Assembly (NCBI GenBank): GCA_023415715.1
Contig: JAEZJP010000301.1
Coordinates: forward strand, 1-12,799
DNA from: Bacillota bacterium
GTDB taxonomy: Bacteria > Bacillota > Clostridia > Christensenellales > Aristaeellaceae
DNA length: 12,799 bases
Direction of reading: 5' to 3'
The position numbers were made by a program, and so were the translations under genes. Below the pieces are notes generated by a model, which saw nothing but the letters and a program-made list of their open reading frames with translations, had not been told where the DNA came from and made no database searches. This document shows, piece after piece, positions 1 through 6,242 of this stretch (its first letter is position 1; each line of letters opens with the position of its first letter).

Positions 1-30
1 ATCCGCGGGGAAAGCGAGGAAAGCGCTTGA
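1..30 (+). CDS. 3' end of an unidentified upstream gene (partial)
   Basis: Reading from base 1 in frame 1 gives nine sense codons (IRGESEESA) and then TGA at 28-30. This stop overlaps the TTG start of the next gene in a TTGA arrangement, the usual sign of translationally coupled genes in one operon, and the GAGGA ribosome site of the next gene lies inside this tail. Nine residues cannot identify the protein. In many Clostridia the gene before tcdA is aspS (aspartyl-tRNA synthetase), so that is a guess from gene order only. The overlap could also be chance. Confidence 0.4.
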   Translation: MRGESEESA

Positions 31-782
31 ACGCATTCTCCCGTACGGAGTTGTTGCTGGGCTGCGATGCCTTGGAAAAACTTACGGGAGCCAGCGTGGC
101 TGTTTTCGGTATCGGCGGCGTCGGTTCCTATTGTGTGGAGGCGCTTGTACGCAGCGGCATCGGCCGCATCGACCTGATCGACGACGATTGCGTTTGCCTT
201 ACCAACATCAACCGGCAGCTGATCGCCACCCGGAAAACCGTAGGCAAGCCTAAGGTAGAGGTTATGCGGGCCCGCATGCTGGATATTAACCCTAAGGTGC
301 AGGGACAGGACTTTCAAATGTTCTATACCGTCCAAAACGCGGATGAGTTTGATCTGACGCCCTATGATTACGTTGTGGACGCCATTGATACCGTATCCGC
401 CAAATTAAAGTTGGTGGAAAAGGCGCACGAGGCTGGAATCAGGATCATCAGCTGTATGGGCGCCGGGAACAAGCTGGATCCCACCCGCTTTGAGGTGGCC
501 GATATTTATAAGACTTCCGTGTGCCCATTGGCCAAGGTGATGCGCACGGAACTGCGCAAAAGAAACATCCCCTCCCTGAAGGTGGTATACTCCAAAGAAG
601 AGGTAAGGGAACCCATTGAAACGGAGGAGACAAGCTGCAAGCATCACTGCGTATGCCCGCCTGAAGCAAAACGGACCTGCGCCATCCGGCGCCAGGTGCC
701 AGGCAGCATTTCCTTTGTGCCAGCTGTGGCGGGGCTCATCTTGGCCGGGGAAGTCATCAAGGATATTTCCGGCGTACGCTGA
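27..782 (+). CDS. tcdA: tRNA threonylcarbamoyladenosine dehydratase (TcdA, ThiF/HesA/E1-like)
   Basis: A 251-residue E1-like ATP-dependent enzyme that cyclises the t6A base at position 37 of ANN-decoding tRNAs to ct6A in the cytoplasm. The sequence opens with the family pattern SRTELLLG (residues 5-12). It then has the nucleotide-binding GIGGVGS loop (28-34), the NINRQ segment (60-64), the VDAIDT strand end (117-122) and the Cys-rich segment CKHHCVC (204-210) that precedes the conserved GSISFVPAVAGL stretch. Length and domain order are normal for TcdA. The start is TTG at 27: GAGGA at 16-20 is 6 nt upstream, and the protein then begins exactly where relatives do. The frame is open to the window edge, so an earlier start cannot be formally excluded. 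ThiF or MoeB are the alternatives, but the overall pattern fits TcdA better. Confidence 0.93.
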   Translation: MNAFSRTELLLGCDALEKLTGASVAVFGIGGVGSYCVEALVRSGIGRIDLIDDDCVCLTNINRQLIATRKTVGKPKVEVMRARMLDINPKVQGQDFQMFYTVQNADEFDLTPYDYVVDAIDTVSAKLKLVEKAHEAGIRIISCMGAGNKLDPTRFEVADIYKTSVCPLAKVMRTELRKRNIPSLKVVYSKEEVREPIETEETSCKHHCVCPPEAKRTCAIRRQVPGSISFVPAVAGLILAGEVIKDISGVR

Positions 783-791
783 AATGAAATG

Positions 792-841
792 AAACCGGGC
801 GGTCGCTGCACATTAAGGTGCTAAGGCCACCCGGTTTTTAT
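792..841. terminator. Bidirectional intrinsic terminator between tcdA and the esterase gene
   Basis: The arms AAACCGGG (792-799) and CCCGGTTT (830-837) pair perfectly. A C/A mismatch and two further G-C pairs extend the stem inward, and a T-run follows the right arm. The A-run at the left foot supplies U residues for minus-strand transcripts. The element lies between two convergent gene ends, where such a shared terminator is expected. Confidence 0.85.
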
Positions 842-846
842 TTGGT

Positions 847-1770
847 TTATAACTCATCTTCCGCCGGCTCGTACACCGGAAGATGCTCGCTCAGAAATTG
901 CCCGACAGCTTTCATGGACAGACGGCTTTCCGGGAAACCGAACACCTGGAACACGTGGCACATGCCTTCCCAGCACATCAGTGTCACGGAAACGTCATCC
1001 CGCCGCATGGCTGCGGCCAGTCTTTCGGCATCGCTTAGAAGCAATTCCTTGGTACCCGCATGGATCTGTACCTGCGGAAAGCCGTGAAAATCCGCATGAA
1101 TGGGGGAAATAAGCGGGTCTTTCATCAGGTACCTGTCGCCGCCTACAAAGTGAAGGGCGGCATCCCGAATGGTATCAAGATCCAAGGTCGGGTCTACGCC
1201 TGCAAGATCCCGGTAACTGTCGCCGGTCAATTCCACATCACCCCAAGGGGAAAGAAGCGCAATGCAGGCGGGCATGGGCCGTCCTTGCGCTTTCAGCTTA
1301 AGCGAAAGCGCAAGCGCCAGGTTACCGCCGGCACTTTCACCGGTAAAGGCAATGTTTTCAGGCGCGTATCCCTGAGAAAGCAGATAGTTGTACACCGCCA
1401 TCGCATCATTAAGCTGCGCGGGGTAGGGATAATCCGGCGCTAAACGATAAGCGAATGTCATTACATTCAGGCACGTAGCGGCAGCAATATGGCTGGCCAG
1501 CACCCGTGCCTGCAAAAGCCCGCCGGATACGTACGCGCCGCCATGCATATGCAATATAATGGTTCTATCGTCCATCAAACAGCCGGGTGAAACCAAAATG
1601 GCGGGTATATCCCCGACATTTTGCAGTTTTCCGGTTGTGCCTATCATGGGCATACCGGCCACACGGTCTGCCGGGGCATCTATATGCATCATCCGGTCGC
1701 TTAGCATGTCGAACAAGGCACGGTTATTGCGGATGGCGCTCAATATGAACTGGCTTCTTTTCGTAGGCAT
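847..1770 (-). CDS. HSL-family alpha/beta hydrolase (esterase/lipase)
   Basis: A 307-residue alpha/beta hydrolase of the hormone-sensitive-lipase group, expected to hydrolyse short acyl esters. Visible motifs are the oxyanion HGG (76-78, in HMHGGAY), the nucleophile elbow GESAG (144-148, Ser146), an acid segment GTKELLLSD (239-247, Glu242 or Asp247 as candidate acid) and the catalytic His272 in MCHVFQVF. No signal peptide or membrane segment is evident, so it is probably cytoplasmic. The start is ATG at 1770, 5 nt after GGGAGG. A longer frame opens at 1845, but that codon overlaps the -35 box of this gene's own promoter and has no ribosome site. The gene is divergent from the acyltransferase and membrane-protein genes. 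An opposing deacylation role in the same pathway is an inference from this layout. Exact substrate unknown. Confidence 0.9.
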   Translation of the reverse strand: MPTKRSQFILSAIRNNRALFDMLSDRMMHIDAPADRVAGMPMIGTTGKLQNVGDIPAILVSPGCLMDDRTIILHMHGGAYVSGGLLQARVLASHIAAATCLNVMTFAYRLAPDYPYPAQLNDAMAVYNYLLSQGYAPENIAFTGESAGGNLALALSLKLKAQGRPMPACIALLSPWGDVELTGDSYRDLAGVDPTLDLDTIRDAALHFVGGDRYLMKDPLISPIHADFHGFPQVQIHAGTKELLLSDAERLAAAMRRDDVSVTLMCWEGMCHVFQVFGFPESRLSMKAVGQFLSEHLPVYEPAEDEL

Positions 1771-1775
1771 ATGAA

Positions 1776-1781
1776 CCTCCC
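1776..1781 (-). promoter_or_regulatory. Ribosome binding site fixing the esterase start
   Basis: GGGAGG read on the minus strand lies 5 nt before the ATG at 1770. It decides for the 307-residue form over the longer frame that opens at 1845. Confidence 0.85.
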
Positions 1782-1816
1782 TGATGCAGGGCAAAGATTG
1801 TACTGTGCCTGTTATC

Positions 1817-1845
1817 AGCATACCTTGCAATCCGGTTGCGGTCAA
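1817..1845 (-). promoter_or_regulatory. Sigma-A promoter of the esterase gene
   Basis: On the minus strand TTGACC (1840-1845) and TATGCT (1817-1822) are separated by 17 bp. The predicted transcript starts about 40 nt before the start codon at 1770. Confidence 0.8.
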
Positions 1846-1886
1846 GCTTTATTTCCATGGAAGTGCTTTTCCGAAGGCCTCAAACA

Positions 1887-1895
1887 TGGTATAAT
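1887..1895 (+). promoter_or_regulatory. Extended -10 promoter of the acyltransferase operon
   Basis: TGGTATAAT gives a perfect TATAAT (1890-1895) with the TGn extension. The best -35 at 17 bp is only TTTTCC (1867-1872), so recognition probably leans on the extended -10. It faces away from the esterase promoter, and the two -35 regions are about 20 bp apart, so a regulator bound there could affect both directions. Confidence 0.75.
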
Positions 1896-1931
1896 CAACC
1901 TGTGAAAACCGGAAAGGAATAATCATAGGCT

Positions 1932-3215
1932 GTGGAGAAAACGCGGGACGTACCCACCAAAAACTGGTTTCGCCTGGACAATGCGGGAAAACTGTATCCG
2001 GCCATCAAAAATTCCCGGTGGACAAGTCTTTACCGCATGTCCGTGGCCTTAAACGAACCGGTGGATCCGGTGGCTTTGCAGCAGGCGGTAAATGACATAC
2101 TGCCCCGTTTTCCATCTTTTGCGGTGCGCATTCGCAAGGGTGTATTCTGGTACTACCTGGAAGAGAACACCTCTCCCTTTTCTATATTAAGAGATGAAGG
2201 CCATCCATGCATCCGCATGCGGTGGAAGGAAAACGGAGGATATCTGTTCCGGGTTCTGTACCATGACCGGCGTATTTCCATAGAGGTGTTCCACGCCATT
2301 GCCGACGGCAGCGGCAGCATTGTTTTTTTGAAGACACTTGTCGCCCAATATCTTCGCAGGCGTGGGATTGATATTCCTAAATCCGACGGTATACTGGATA
2401 TTCATGATCAGCCGGAAGCGGAAGAGGTAGAGGATGCCTATGGCCGCCTGCCATCGGGCTTCAAGGCAAAACGCAAGGAAAAGCGTGCTTACCACCTGCC
2501 CAACACAAGAGAGATTTACCATACCCTCCATTTTGTTACCGCCAGGATCAGCGTTGAATCACTTAAGAAGGCCGCCAAACCATTGGGAGTCACCATTACG
2601 GAATATCTGACGGCGGTGATGGTCTATGTCATTTATCAAGTGCAGCAAAGCGGCAAATATGACAAAAAGTCTCCCGTAAAGGTATCTGTACCCGTAAACA
2701 TGCGAAGCTTTTTCCCTTCCAAGACGCTTCGGAATTTTTCCTTCTTCATCAACCCGGGCATCGATCCAAGGCTGGGAATCTATTCGTTTGAAGAAGTTCT
2801 CCAGCTTACACATTACTATATGCGCTATCATCTCAACGAAAAGTTTCTGGTCGCCGGCATAGCAACCAATGTGGCATCGGAAAGGAATGTATTCATCCGC
2901 ATCTGTCCCCTTTTTTTGAAGAATCTGATCATCAACGGCATTTTCAAGCGCGTAGGGGAAAGCGGTGTATCCGCCACGATCACCAACTTGGGTGCCATGG
3001 CGCTCCCCAAGGAGATGCGGCCCTATGTGGAACATGCGGAGGTCATATTGGGACCTGCTTCCAAGGGGCGATGCAACTGCTCCGCCATCAGCCTTGGAGA
3101 TGAGATGACGCTTACCTTTTCCAGGAATATTCGGGAAAGCACGCTGGAACGGGAGGTTCTGCGCTTTTTGGTGAAGGCCGGTATCCCCGTTCTGGTGGAG
3201 AGCAATCAGGAGTGA
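1932..3215 (+). CDS. Condensation-domain-like O-acyltransferase (COG4908 / alcohol acetyltransferase-like)
   Basis: A 427-residue protein of the CoA-dependent acyltransferase / NRPS-condensation fold. The key evidence is the HxxxD active-site motif in FHAIADGSG (His121, Asp125), placed about 120 residues from the start as in that superfamily. The second half carries VSVPVNMRSFFPSKTLRNFSFF (250-272, key residues P253, N256, R258) and TNLGAMALP (351-359), which resemble the partner-domain core. No carrier-protein or adenylation domain is attached, so it is a stand-alone enzyme that presumably moves an acyl group onto a hydroxyl or amine. The GTG start at 1932 is the first possible start after an in-frame TAG at 1926. 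The GGAAAGGA ribosome site is rather far away, 13 nt. Four nt separate it from the next gene. Many such proteins are labelled alcohol acetyltransferase; the true donor and acceptor are not known to me. Confidence 0.82.
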   Translation: MEKTRDVPTKNWFRLDNAGKLYPAIKNSRWTSLYRMSVALNEPVDPVALQQAVNDILPRFPSFAVRIRKGVFWYYLEENTSPFSILRDEGHPCIRMRWKENGGYLFRVLYHDRRISIEVFHAIADGSGSIVFLKTLVAQYLRRRGIDIPKSDGILDIHDQPEAEEVEDAYGRLPSGFKAKRKEKRAYHLPNTREIYHTLHFVTARISVESLKKAAKPLGVTITEYLTAVMVYVIYQVQQSGKYDKKSPVKVSVPVNMRSFFPSKTLRNFSFFINPGIDPRLGIYSFEEVLQLTHYYMRYHLNEKFLVAGIATNVASERNVFIRICPLFLKNLIINGIFKRVGESGVSATITNLGAMALPKEMRPYVEHAEVILGPASKGRCNCSAISLGDEMTLTFSRNIRESTLEREVLRFLVKAGIPVLVESNQE

Positions 3216-3219
3216 ATGT

Positions 3220-3927
3220 ATGTCGTATTGTGTAGAGTGCGGCGTGAAGCTGGGTGAGGCGGAGGAAAAGTGCCCCTTGTGCGGCACAGTGGTACAAAAC
3301 CCCATCCATCCCTACAACCCCAGGGCACCAAAGCCATTTCCCATGCGTACCCAGGAGCAGAACCTGCAAATGGACAGGAGATACCTTCTGGGGCTCATCA
3401 GCATGGCTATGCTGCTGCCTGCAGCGCTGTGCATGGTCTTTGATCTTTTCTTCGGCGGGGGAATCACCTGGTCATTGTATCCTGTCGGAGCGCTGGTGCT
3501 TCTGTTTGTGGCGCTGGCTGTTCCTATCTTGGTGAAAAAGCACCGGATCTATGTCACCATCGCCATTGATGCATTGGTACTGTTGGGGTATCTGAAAATG
3601 GTGGAGTTATTGTCCTATGCGGAGGGATGGTTCACACCCGTTGTATTCCCGGTAATCATTATGGCTGCCTTGATGGTGCTGGGTACCACTGCCAGCATCC
3701 GGCAGCATTTGATACGGGAACTGGCCATCCCGGCCACCATACTTACGCTTGTTGCCCTGCTTTCCCTGACAATAGAGCTGCTTGTATCCAGCCAAGTGCT
3801 CAAACAGCTTCAGGTGGCATGGTCCCCGTTCGTGATGCTGCCATGCGGATTTATTGCGTTTATGCTGTATCTGATTCAATCCCACAAGCCCCTGAGGGAG
3901 GAATTGAAAAAGCGGCTGCATATTTGA
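3220..3927 (+). CDS. Zinc-ribbon six-helix membrane protein (DUF6320-like)
   Basis: A 235-residue protein with two parts. The N-terminus is a small zinc ribbon with Cys4, Cys7, Cys18 and Cys21 (CVEC and CPLC pairs). After a basic Pro-rich linker (about 28-54) there are about six hydrophobic segments near 56-78, 83-105, 110-131, 138-157, 168-190 and 199-220, followed by a basic tail KKRLHI. The ATG at 3220 has CAGGAG 7 nt upstream, and the gene lies only 4 nt after the acyltransferase, so the two are surely co-transcribed. The ribbon-plus-membrane layout and this neighbour match the family I recall as DUF6320. Its function is unknown. It may anchor or regulate the acyltransferase at the membrane, which is inference from gene order. 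Confidence 0.8.
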   Translation: MSYCVECGVKLGEAEEKCPLCGTVVQNPIHPYNPRAPKPFPMRTQEQNLQMDRRYLLGLISMAMLLPAALCMVFDLFFGGGITWSLYPVGALVLLFVALAVPILVKKHRIYVTIAIDALVLLGYLKMVELLSYAEGWFTPVVFPVIIMAALMVLGTTASIRQHLIRELAIPATILTLVALLSLTIELLVSSQVLKQLQVAWSPFVMLPCGFIAFMLYLIQSHKPLREELKKRLHI

Positions 3928-3990
3928 ATAAGCTGATCTTTCATGGATGAAACTGGTATCAAGAACCGTTTACTCGTAAGAAAGCAAAGT

Positions 3991-4001
3991 GAGGAAGGAA
4001 G
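3991..4001 (+). promoter_or_regulatory. Ribosome binding site fixing the start of the Pro/Thr envelope protein
   Basis: GAGGAAGGAAG lies 8 nt before the ATG at 4010. A GTG at 3989 would lengthen the protein by 7 residues but has only a weak purine stretch upstream. Confidence 0.7.
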
Positions 4002-4009
4002 CTGCTGCC

Positions 4010-5230
4010 ATGGATCTGATGAAAACCTTGCTGGTATATATGTCGCTTGTCTTTTCCACTTCGGTAATGACAGCGCCGAAGCCAAGCAATGTGCCGCCGG
4101 CAACGATTCTGCCTACCCCTACGGCTGTGGTGGCCACACCTACGCCTAAGCCTACACCGACCCCGTCACCAACGCCAAATTCAGAACCGACCATCACGCC
4201 CTCACCGGAGTACAAGACGCTTTCAGTGGGTTCCCGTGGGGATGCCGTAAAGAAGCTTCAAAGACGGCTTGCCGAACTAGGCTATTTGACGGGCACTGTG
4301 GACGGCGCCTATGGCAATCAGACAAGGCGCGCCGTGGAGCGCTTCCAGTATTATAATGGCCTGACCGTGGACGGCGTTGCCGGGCCGCGTACACAGACCA
4401 TTCTTTATGAAAGCCACGAGGTCGTTTTCGCGCCAGTTGATGTGACTCCTACGCCCAGCCCAAAACCTACCCGTGTGCCGACTCCGACACCTGCTGTGAC
4501 TGCAACATCAGCACCTACACCCACCCCCTCGCCGTCGCCGACACCTACCCCAACGCCCACCCCGTCGCCGACACCGACACCGACACCAACGCCAACACCC
4601 AAACCAACCACAACGCCAACACCGACTCCAACACCGACTCCAACGCCCACGCCAACTCCAACTCCGACGCCCTCTCCTACTCCTACAATTACCCAGGAGC
4701 CGCCGACAGAGGAGCCCCCGACAGAGGAGCCGCCGACTGAAGAGCCGCCGACAGAGGAACCTACCTCGGAGCCTGCGCCTACTCCTATGATTATCGCCGG
4801 ATCTAAAATCCTTATGGACCAGGCAGCAGATGTCTTGGTTGATGAGAACGGAAGGATTGTAGAACTGTTCCAGATGACCGAAGGGGAGGAACTGGTGCCC
4901 TTCACCACAGTTTCCAGACTGCTTGGCTATATCACAACACCGGATGAGGGGAACCCCGACGGCTATACGGTGGCAGCCAATGGGTATATGCTGCATGTGG
5001 AATACAGCCGGGATGAAGCGGGCCAAGTAACCCAGGTGAGTTTCCAGGTGGATGGCCTGCCCGTGGAAATAGCGCCCGAACAAGTGATGCTGTACGGCGA
5101 GGAATTGCTGATTTCTCCTGCAGCATTACAAACGCTGCTTAACGCCCAATGGAGCTACAGCGAGGTAGAGCCGGTGCTTATTCTCCTCTTCCCGCCCAAG
5201 GATGGTGAAAGCGGCGCTGCTGCCGGCTGA
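4010..5230 (+). CDS. Envelope protein: PG-binding domain, long Pro/Thr linker, Cu-amine-oxidase-N-like domain
   Basis: A 406-residue protein. Residues 5-22 form a hydrophobic signal or anchor segment (KTLLVYMSLVFSTSVMTA). A short Thr/Pro stretch follows (35-66). Residues about 71-133 are a peptidoglycan-binding type 1 domain (LSVGSRGDAVKKLQ, then GYLTGTVDGAYGNQT and GLTVDGVAGPRT). Residues about 146-228 are almost pure Thr-Pro with Ser, Lys and Ala interruptions, then four EPPTE units (230-249). Residues about 262-394 resemble the copper-amine-oxidase N-terminal-like wall module found in Firmicutes surface proteins, with the pattern VDGLPVEI ... LLISPAALQTLLNAQWSYSE. No enzymatic motif is visible. 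It starts 82 nt after the membrane-protein gene with no clear terminator or promoter between, so it is probably in the same operon. A role as a wall-bound spacer or sensor is a guess. Confidence 0.8.
   Translation: MDLMKTLLVYMSLVFSTSVMTAPKPSNVPPATILPTPTAVVATPTPKPTPTPSPTPNSEPTITPSPEYKTLSVGSRGDAVKKLQRRLAELGYLTGTVDGAYGNQTRRAVERFQYYNGLTVDGVAGPRTQTILYESHEVVFAPVDVTPTPSPKPTRVPTPTPAVTATSAPTPTPSPSPTPTPTPTPSPTPTPTPTPTPKPTTTPTPTPTPTPTPTPTPTPTPSPTPTITQEPPTEEPPTEEPPTEEPPTEEPTSEPAPTPMIIAGSKILMDQAADVLVDENGRIVELFQMTEGEELVPFTTVSRLLGYITTPDEGNPDGYTVAANGYMLHVEYSRDEAGQVTQVSFQVDGLPVEIAPEQVMLYGEELLISPAALQTLLNAQWSYSEVEPVLILLFPPKDGESGAAAG
4438..4690 (+). repeat. Degenerate Thr-Pro codon repeat inside the envelope protein gene
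   Basis: About 250 bp of alternating ACN and CCN codons. The third bases vary widely, which suggests long-standing selection on the protein, but ACACCGACTCCA occurs twice in tandem near 4620-4643, a sign of local slippage. Length variation between strains and assembly errors are both likely here. Confidence 0.85.
4697..4756 (+). repeat. Four tandem 15-bp units encoding EPPTE
   Basis: The units start at 4697, 4712, 4727 and 4742. All read GAGCCSCCGACWGAR, differing by one or two bases, and are in frame, so copy number can change without a frameshift. Confidence 0.92.
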
Positions 5231-5238
5231 AATACCGG

Positions 5239-5283
5239 AAAAAAAACGGGACCTGCTGAAAATGCAGGTCCCGACTTTTTTGC
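5239..5283. terminator. Strong bidirectional intrinsic terminator
   Basis: CGGGACCTGC (5247-5256) pairs perfectly with GCAGGTCCCG (5264-5273) around a 7-nt loop. A T-run follows on the right and an eight-A run precedes on the left. It serves the plus-strand operon ending at 5230 and the convergent uridine kinase gene ending at 5289. Confidence 0.96.
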
Positions 5284-5288
5284 ATAAC

Positions 5289-5924
5289 TTAGCTACATGA
5301 TTCTTCCAGCGTGCGCCTTTTGAGAAGCTCGTCCCGCACGTATCCTGCCAGTATATCCACGATCCTGGCGTTTTTTCCGCCGTGGGCCACAATCACATCC
5401 GCCTGGTTGATATAGTTGCGTATATACTTGTCATACATGGGCTTGACAGTTGTCAGGTATTGGTGGGATATACCGTCGATTAGCCGTCCGCGTTCGAGTA
5501 TGTCACGCTGAATGCGCCGCAAAAGACAAATATCCGGCTCCACGCTCATATACAGCCTAAGATACATCCTTTCGCACAGCCGCTCATCATAAAAAACGTG
5601 TATGCCTTCCAGTATCATCACATCGCACGGATAGATCAATTCACAGGAATCGGCCCGGCGGTGTTGGCTGTAGTCATACCCCTTGCGGGTAATGGGCTGG
5701 CCGGATAGCAACGTTTCCATGTCCTTGAGCAGCAGGTCATGATCGAAGATCTCAGGCTCGTCATAGTTCAAAAGGCTGCGTTCGTCAAATGAAAGCGTGG
5801 GGTGATCCCTGTAATAGGCATCCTGGTTGATGACCAGACACTTTACACCGATAGTACTGCTCAATTCCTGTGCTAAAGTGGACTTTCCGCTGCCGCTGGC
5901 GCCGCAGATGCCTATAAACAACAT
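5289..5924 (-). CDS. udk: Uridine kinase (uridine/cytidine monophosphokinase)
   Basis: A 211-residue cytoplasmic P-loop kinase that phosphorylates uridine or cytidine to UMP or CMP in pyrimidine salvage. Visible motifs are Walker A GASGSGKST (8-16), the substrate segment NQDAYYRD (33-40), NYDEPEIFDHDLL (53-65), YDYSQHRR (83-90), ILEGIHVF (104-111), the lid RRIQRDILERGR (136-147) and the family signature QYLTTVKPMYDKYI (155-168). Length is normal for Udk. The start chosen is ATG at 5924 with GGGAGAGGA 4 nt upstream. A longer frame beginning at 5960 would start inside the -10 box of this gene's own promoter. A related nucleoside kinase specificity cannot be excluded. It is a stand-alone gene that ends at a shared terminator. 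Confidence 0.92.
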   Translation of the reverse strand: MLFIGICGASGSGKSTLAQELSSTIGVKCLVINQDAYYRDHPTLSFDERSLLNYDEPEIFDHDLLLKDMETLLSGQPITRKGYDYSQHRRADSCELIYPCDVMILEGIHVFYDERLCERMYLRLYMSVEPDICLLRRIQRDILERGRLIDGISHQYLTTVKPMYDKYIRNYINQADVIVAHGGKNARIVDILAGYVRDELLKRRTLEESCS

Positions 5925-5928
5925 GCCA

Positions 5929-5937
5929 TCCTCTCCC
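5929..5937 (-). promoter_or_regulatory. Ribosome binding site fixing the uridine kinase start
   Basis: GGGAGAGGA on the minus strand ends 4 nt before the ATG at 5924. The upstream in-frame ATGs at 5939 and 5960 lack a suitably spaced site. Confidence 0.8.
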
Positions 5938-5948
5938 ATTCCTTGTAC

Positions 5949-5977
5949 ACAATACTGCATGGTTCAGCGGCTGTCAA
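5949..5977 (-). promoter_or_regulatory. Sigma-A promoter of udk
   Basis: On the minus strand a perfect TTGACA (5972-5977) is 17 bp from TATTGT (5949-5954). The predicted start point lies about 15-20 nt before the start codon at 5924, giving a very short leader. Confidence 0.82.
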
Positions 5978-5990
5978 GTGGAAATCCACT
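5977..5990. repeat. Inverted repeat abutting the udk -35 box
   Basis: AGTGGA (5977-5982) and TCCACT (5985-5990) are perfect complements separated by AA. The repeat shares its edge base with the TTGACA of the udk promoter, so it could be an operator or activator site. It may also be chance. Confidence 0.45.
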
Positions 5991-6134
5991 GGTATGCCAT
6001 CCAGATAGACAATTAAATGATGAAAAACGACAATATCCAGCTCAAGCAAAATGTAACACTACCATATATACTGGAAGTATGGTATCATAAATGCCATGGA
6101 AACAGTGGCGTATATTGCCGGACTGCAATGAAGG
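5991..6134. other. Intergenic stretch between divergent promoters, no gene seen
   Basis: This is part of the 318-bp gap between udk and the GH18 gene. No ORF with a ribosome site is visible. It holds an A/T-rich segment and an inverted repeat ACCATA (6061-6066) / TATGGT (6078-6083) with an 11-nt spacer. No riboswitch or known RNA fold was recognised. Confidence 0.6.
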
Positions 6135-6160
6135 CAGGGGAAGGGGGATTTGGTCCCCTG
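6135..6160. repeat. Inverted repeat just upstream of the GH18 gene promoter
   Basis: CAGGGGA (6135-6141) and TCCCCTG (6154-6160) are perfect 7-bp arms with a 12-nt spacer. The right arm ends 2 bp before the -35 box at 6162, a position typical of activator or repressor sites. Confidence 0.5.
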
Positions 6161-6161
6161 T

Positions 6162-6190
6162 TTGACATTTAAGCCGATGTTTCCTGTAAT
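6162..6190 (+). promoter_or_regulatory. Sigma-A promoter of the GH18 gene
   Basis: A perfect TTGACA (6162-6167) and TGTAAT (6185-6190) are 17 bp apart. The predicted leader is about 45 nt. Confidence 0.85.
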
Positions 6191-6242
6191 ACAAAAGCGG
6201 CGCGACCCCGCCTGATATAAGATCAAACGGGAGGACGAGCTT

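Noticed and set aside
1060..1443. A basic 127-codon plus-strand frame inside the esterase gene
   Set aside because: It is antisense to the HSL catalytic core, where HGG, GESAG and CHVF are all intact, and has no ribosome site.
1771..1845. A 25-codon N-terminal extension of the esterase
   Set aside because: Its ATG overlaps the -35 box of the gene's promoter and lacks a ribosome site; GGGAGG marks the ATG at 1770.
3928..4009. TTTCAT/ATGAAA (3939-3952) as a terminator between the membrane-protein and envelope-protein genes
   Set aside because: The 2-nt loop is too tight, the stem is A/T-rich and no T-run follows.
4438..4760. CRISPR-like or non-coding tandem repeats
   Set aside because: Units are 6-15 bp, contiguous and in frame with no spacers; they encode Thr-Pro and EPPTE protein repeats.
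4405..5083. Long minus-strand open frames (167 and 191 codons, Gly-Val-rich or Arg-Cys-rich) opposite the Thr-Pro region
   Set aside because: They are the mirror of the ACN/CCN repeat codons, show pure low complexity and lack ribosome sites; the plus frame has recognisable domains.
6191..6242. Riboswitch in the GH18 leader
   Set aside because: The leader is about 45 nt, too short for known riboswitch folds, and no known core sequence is seen.
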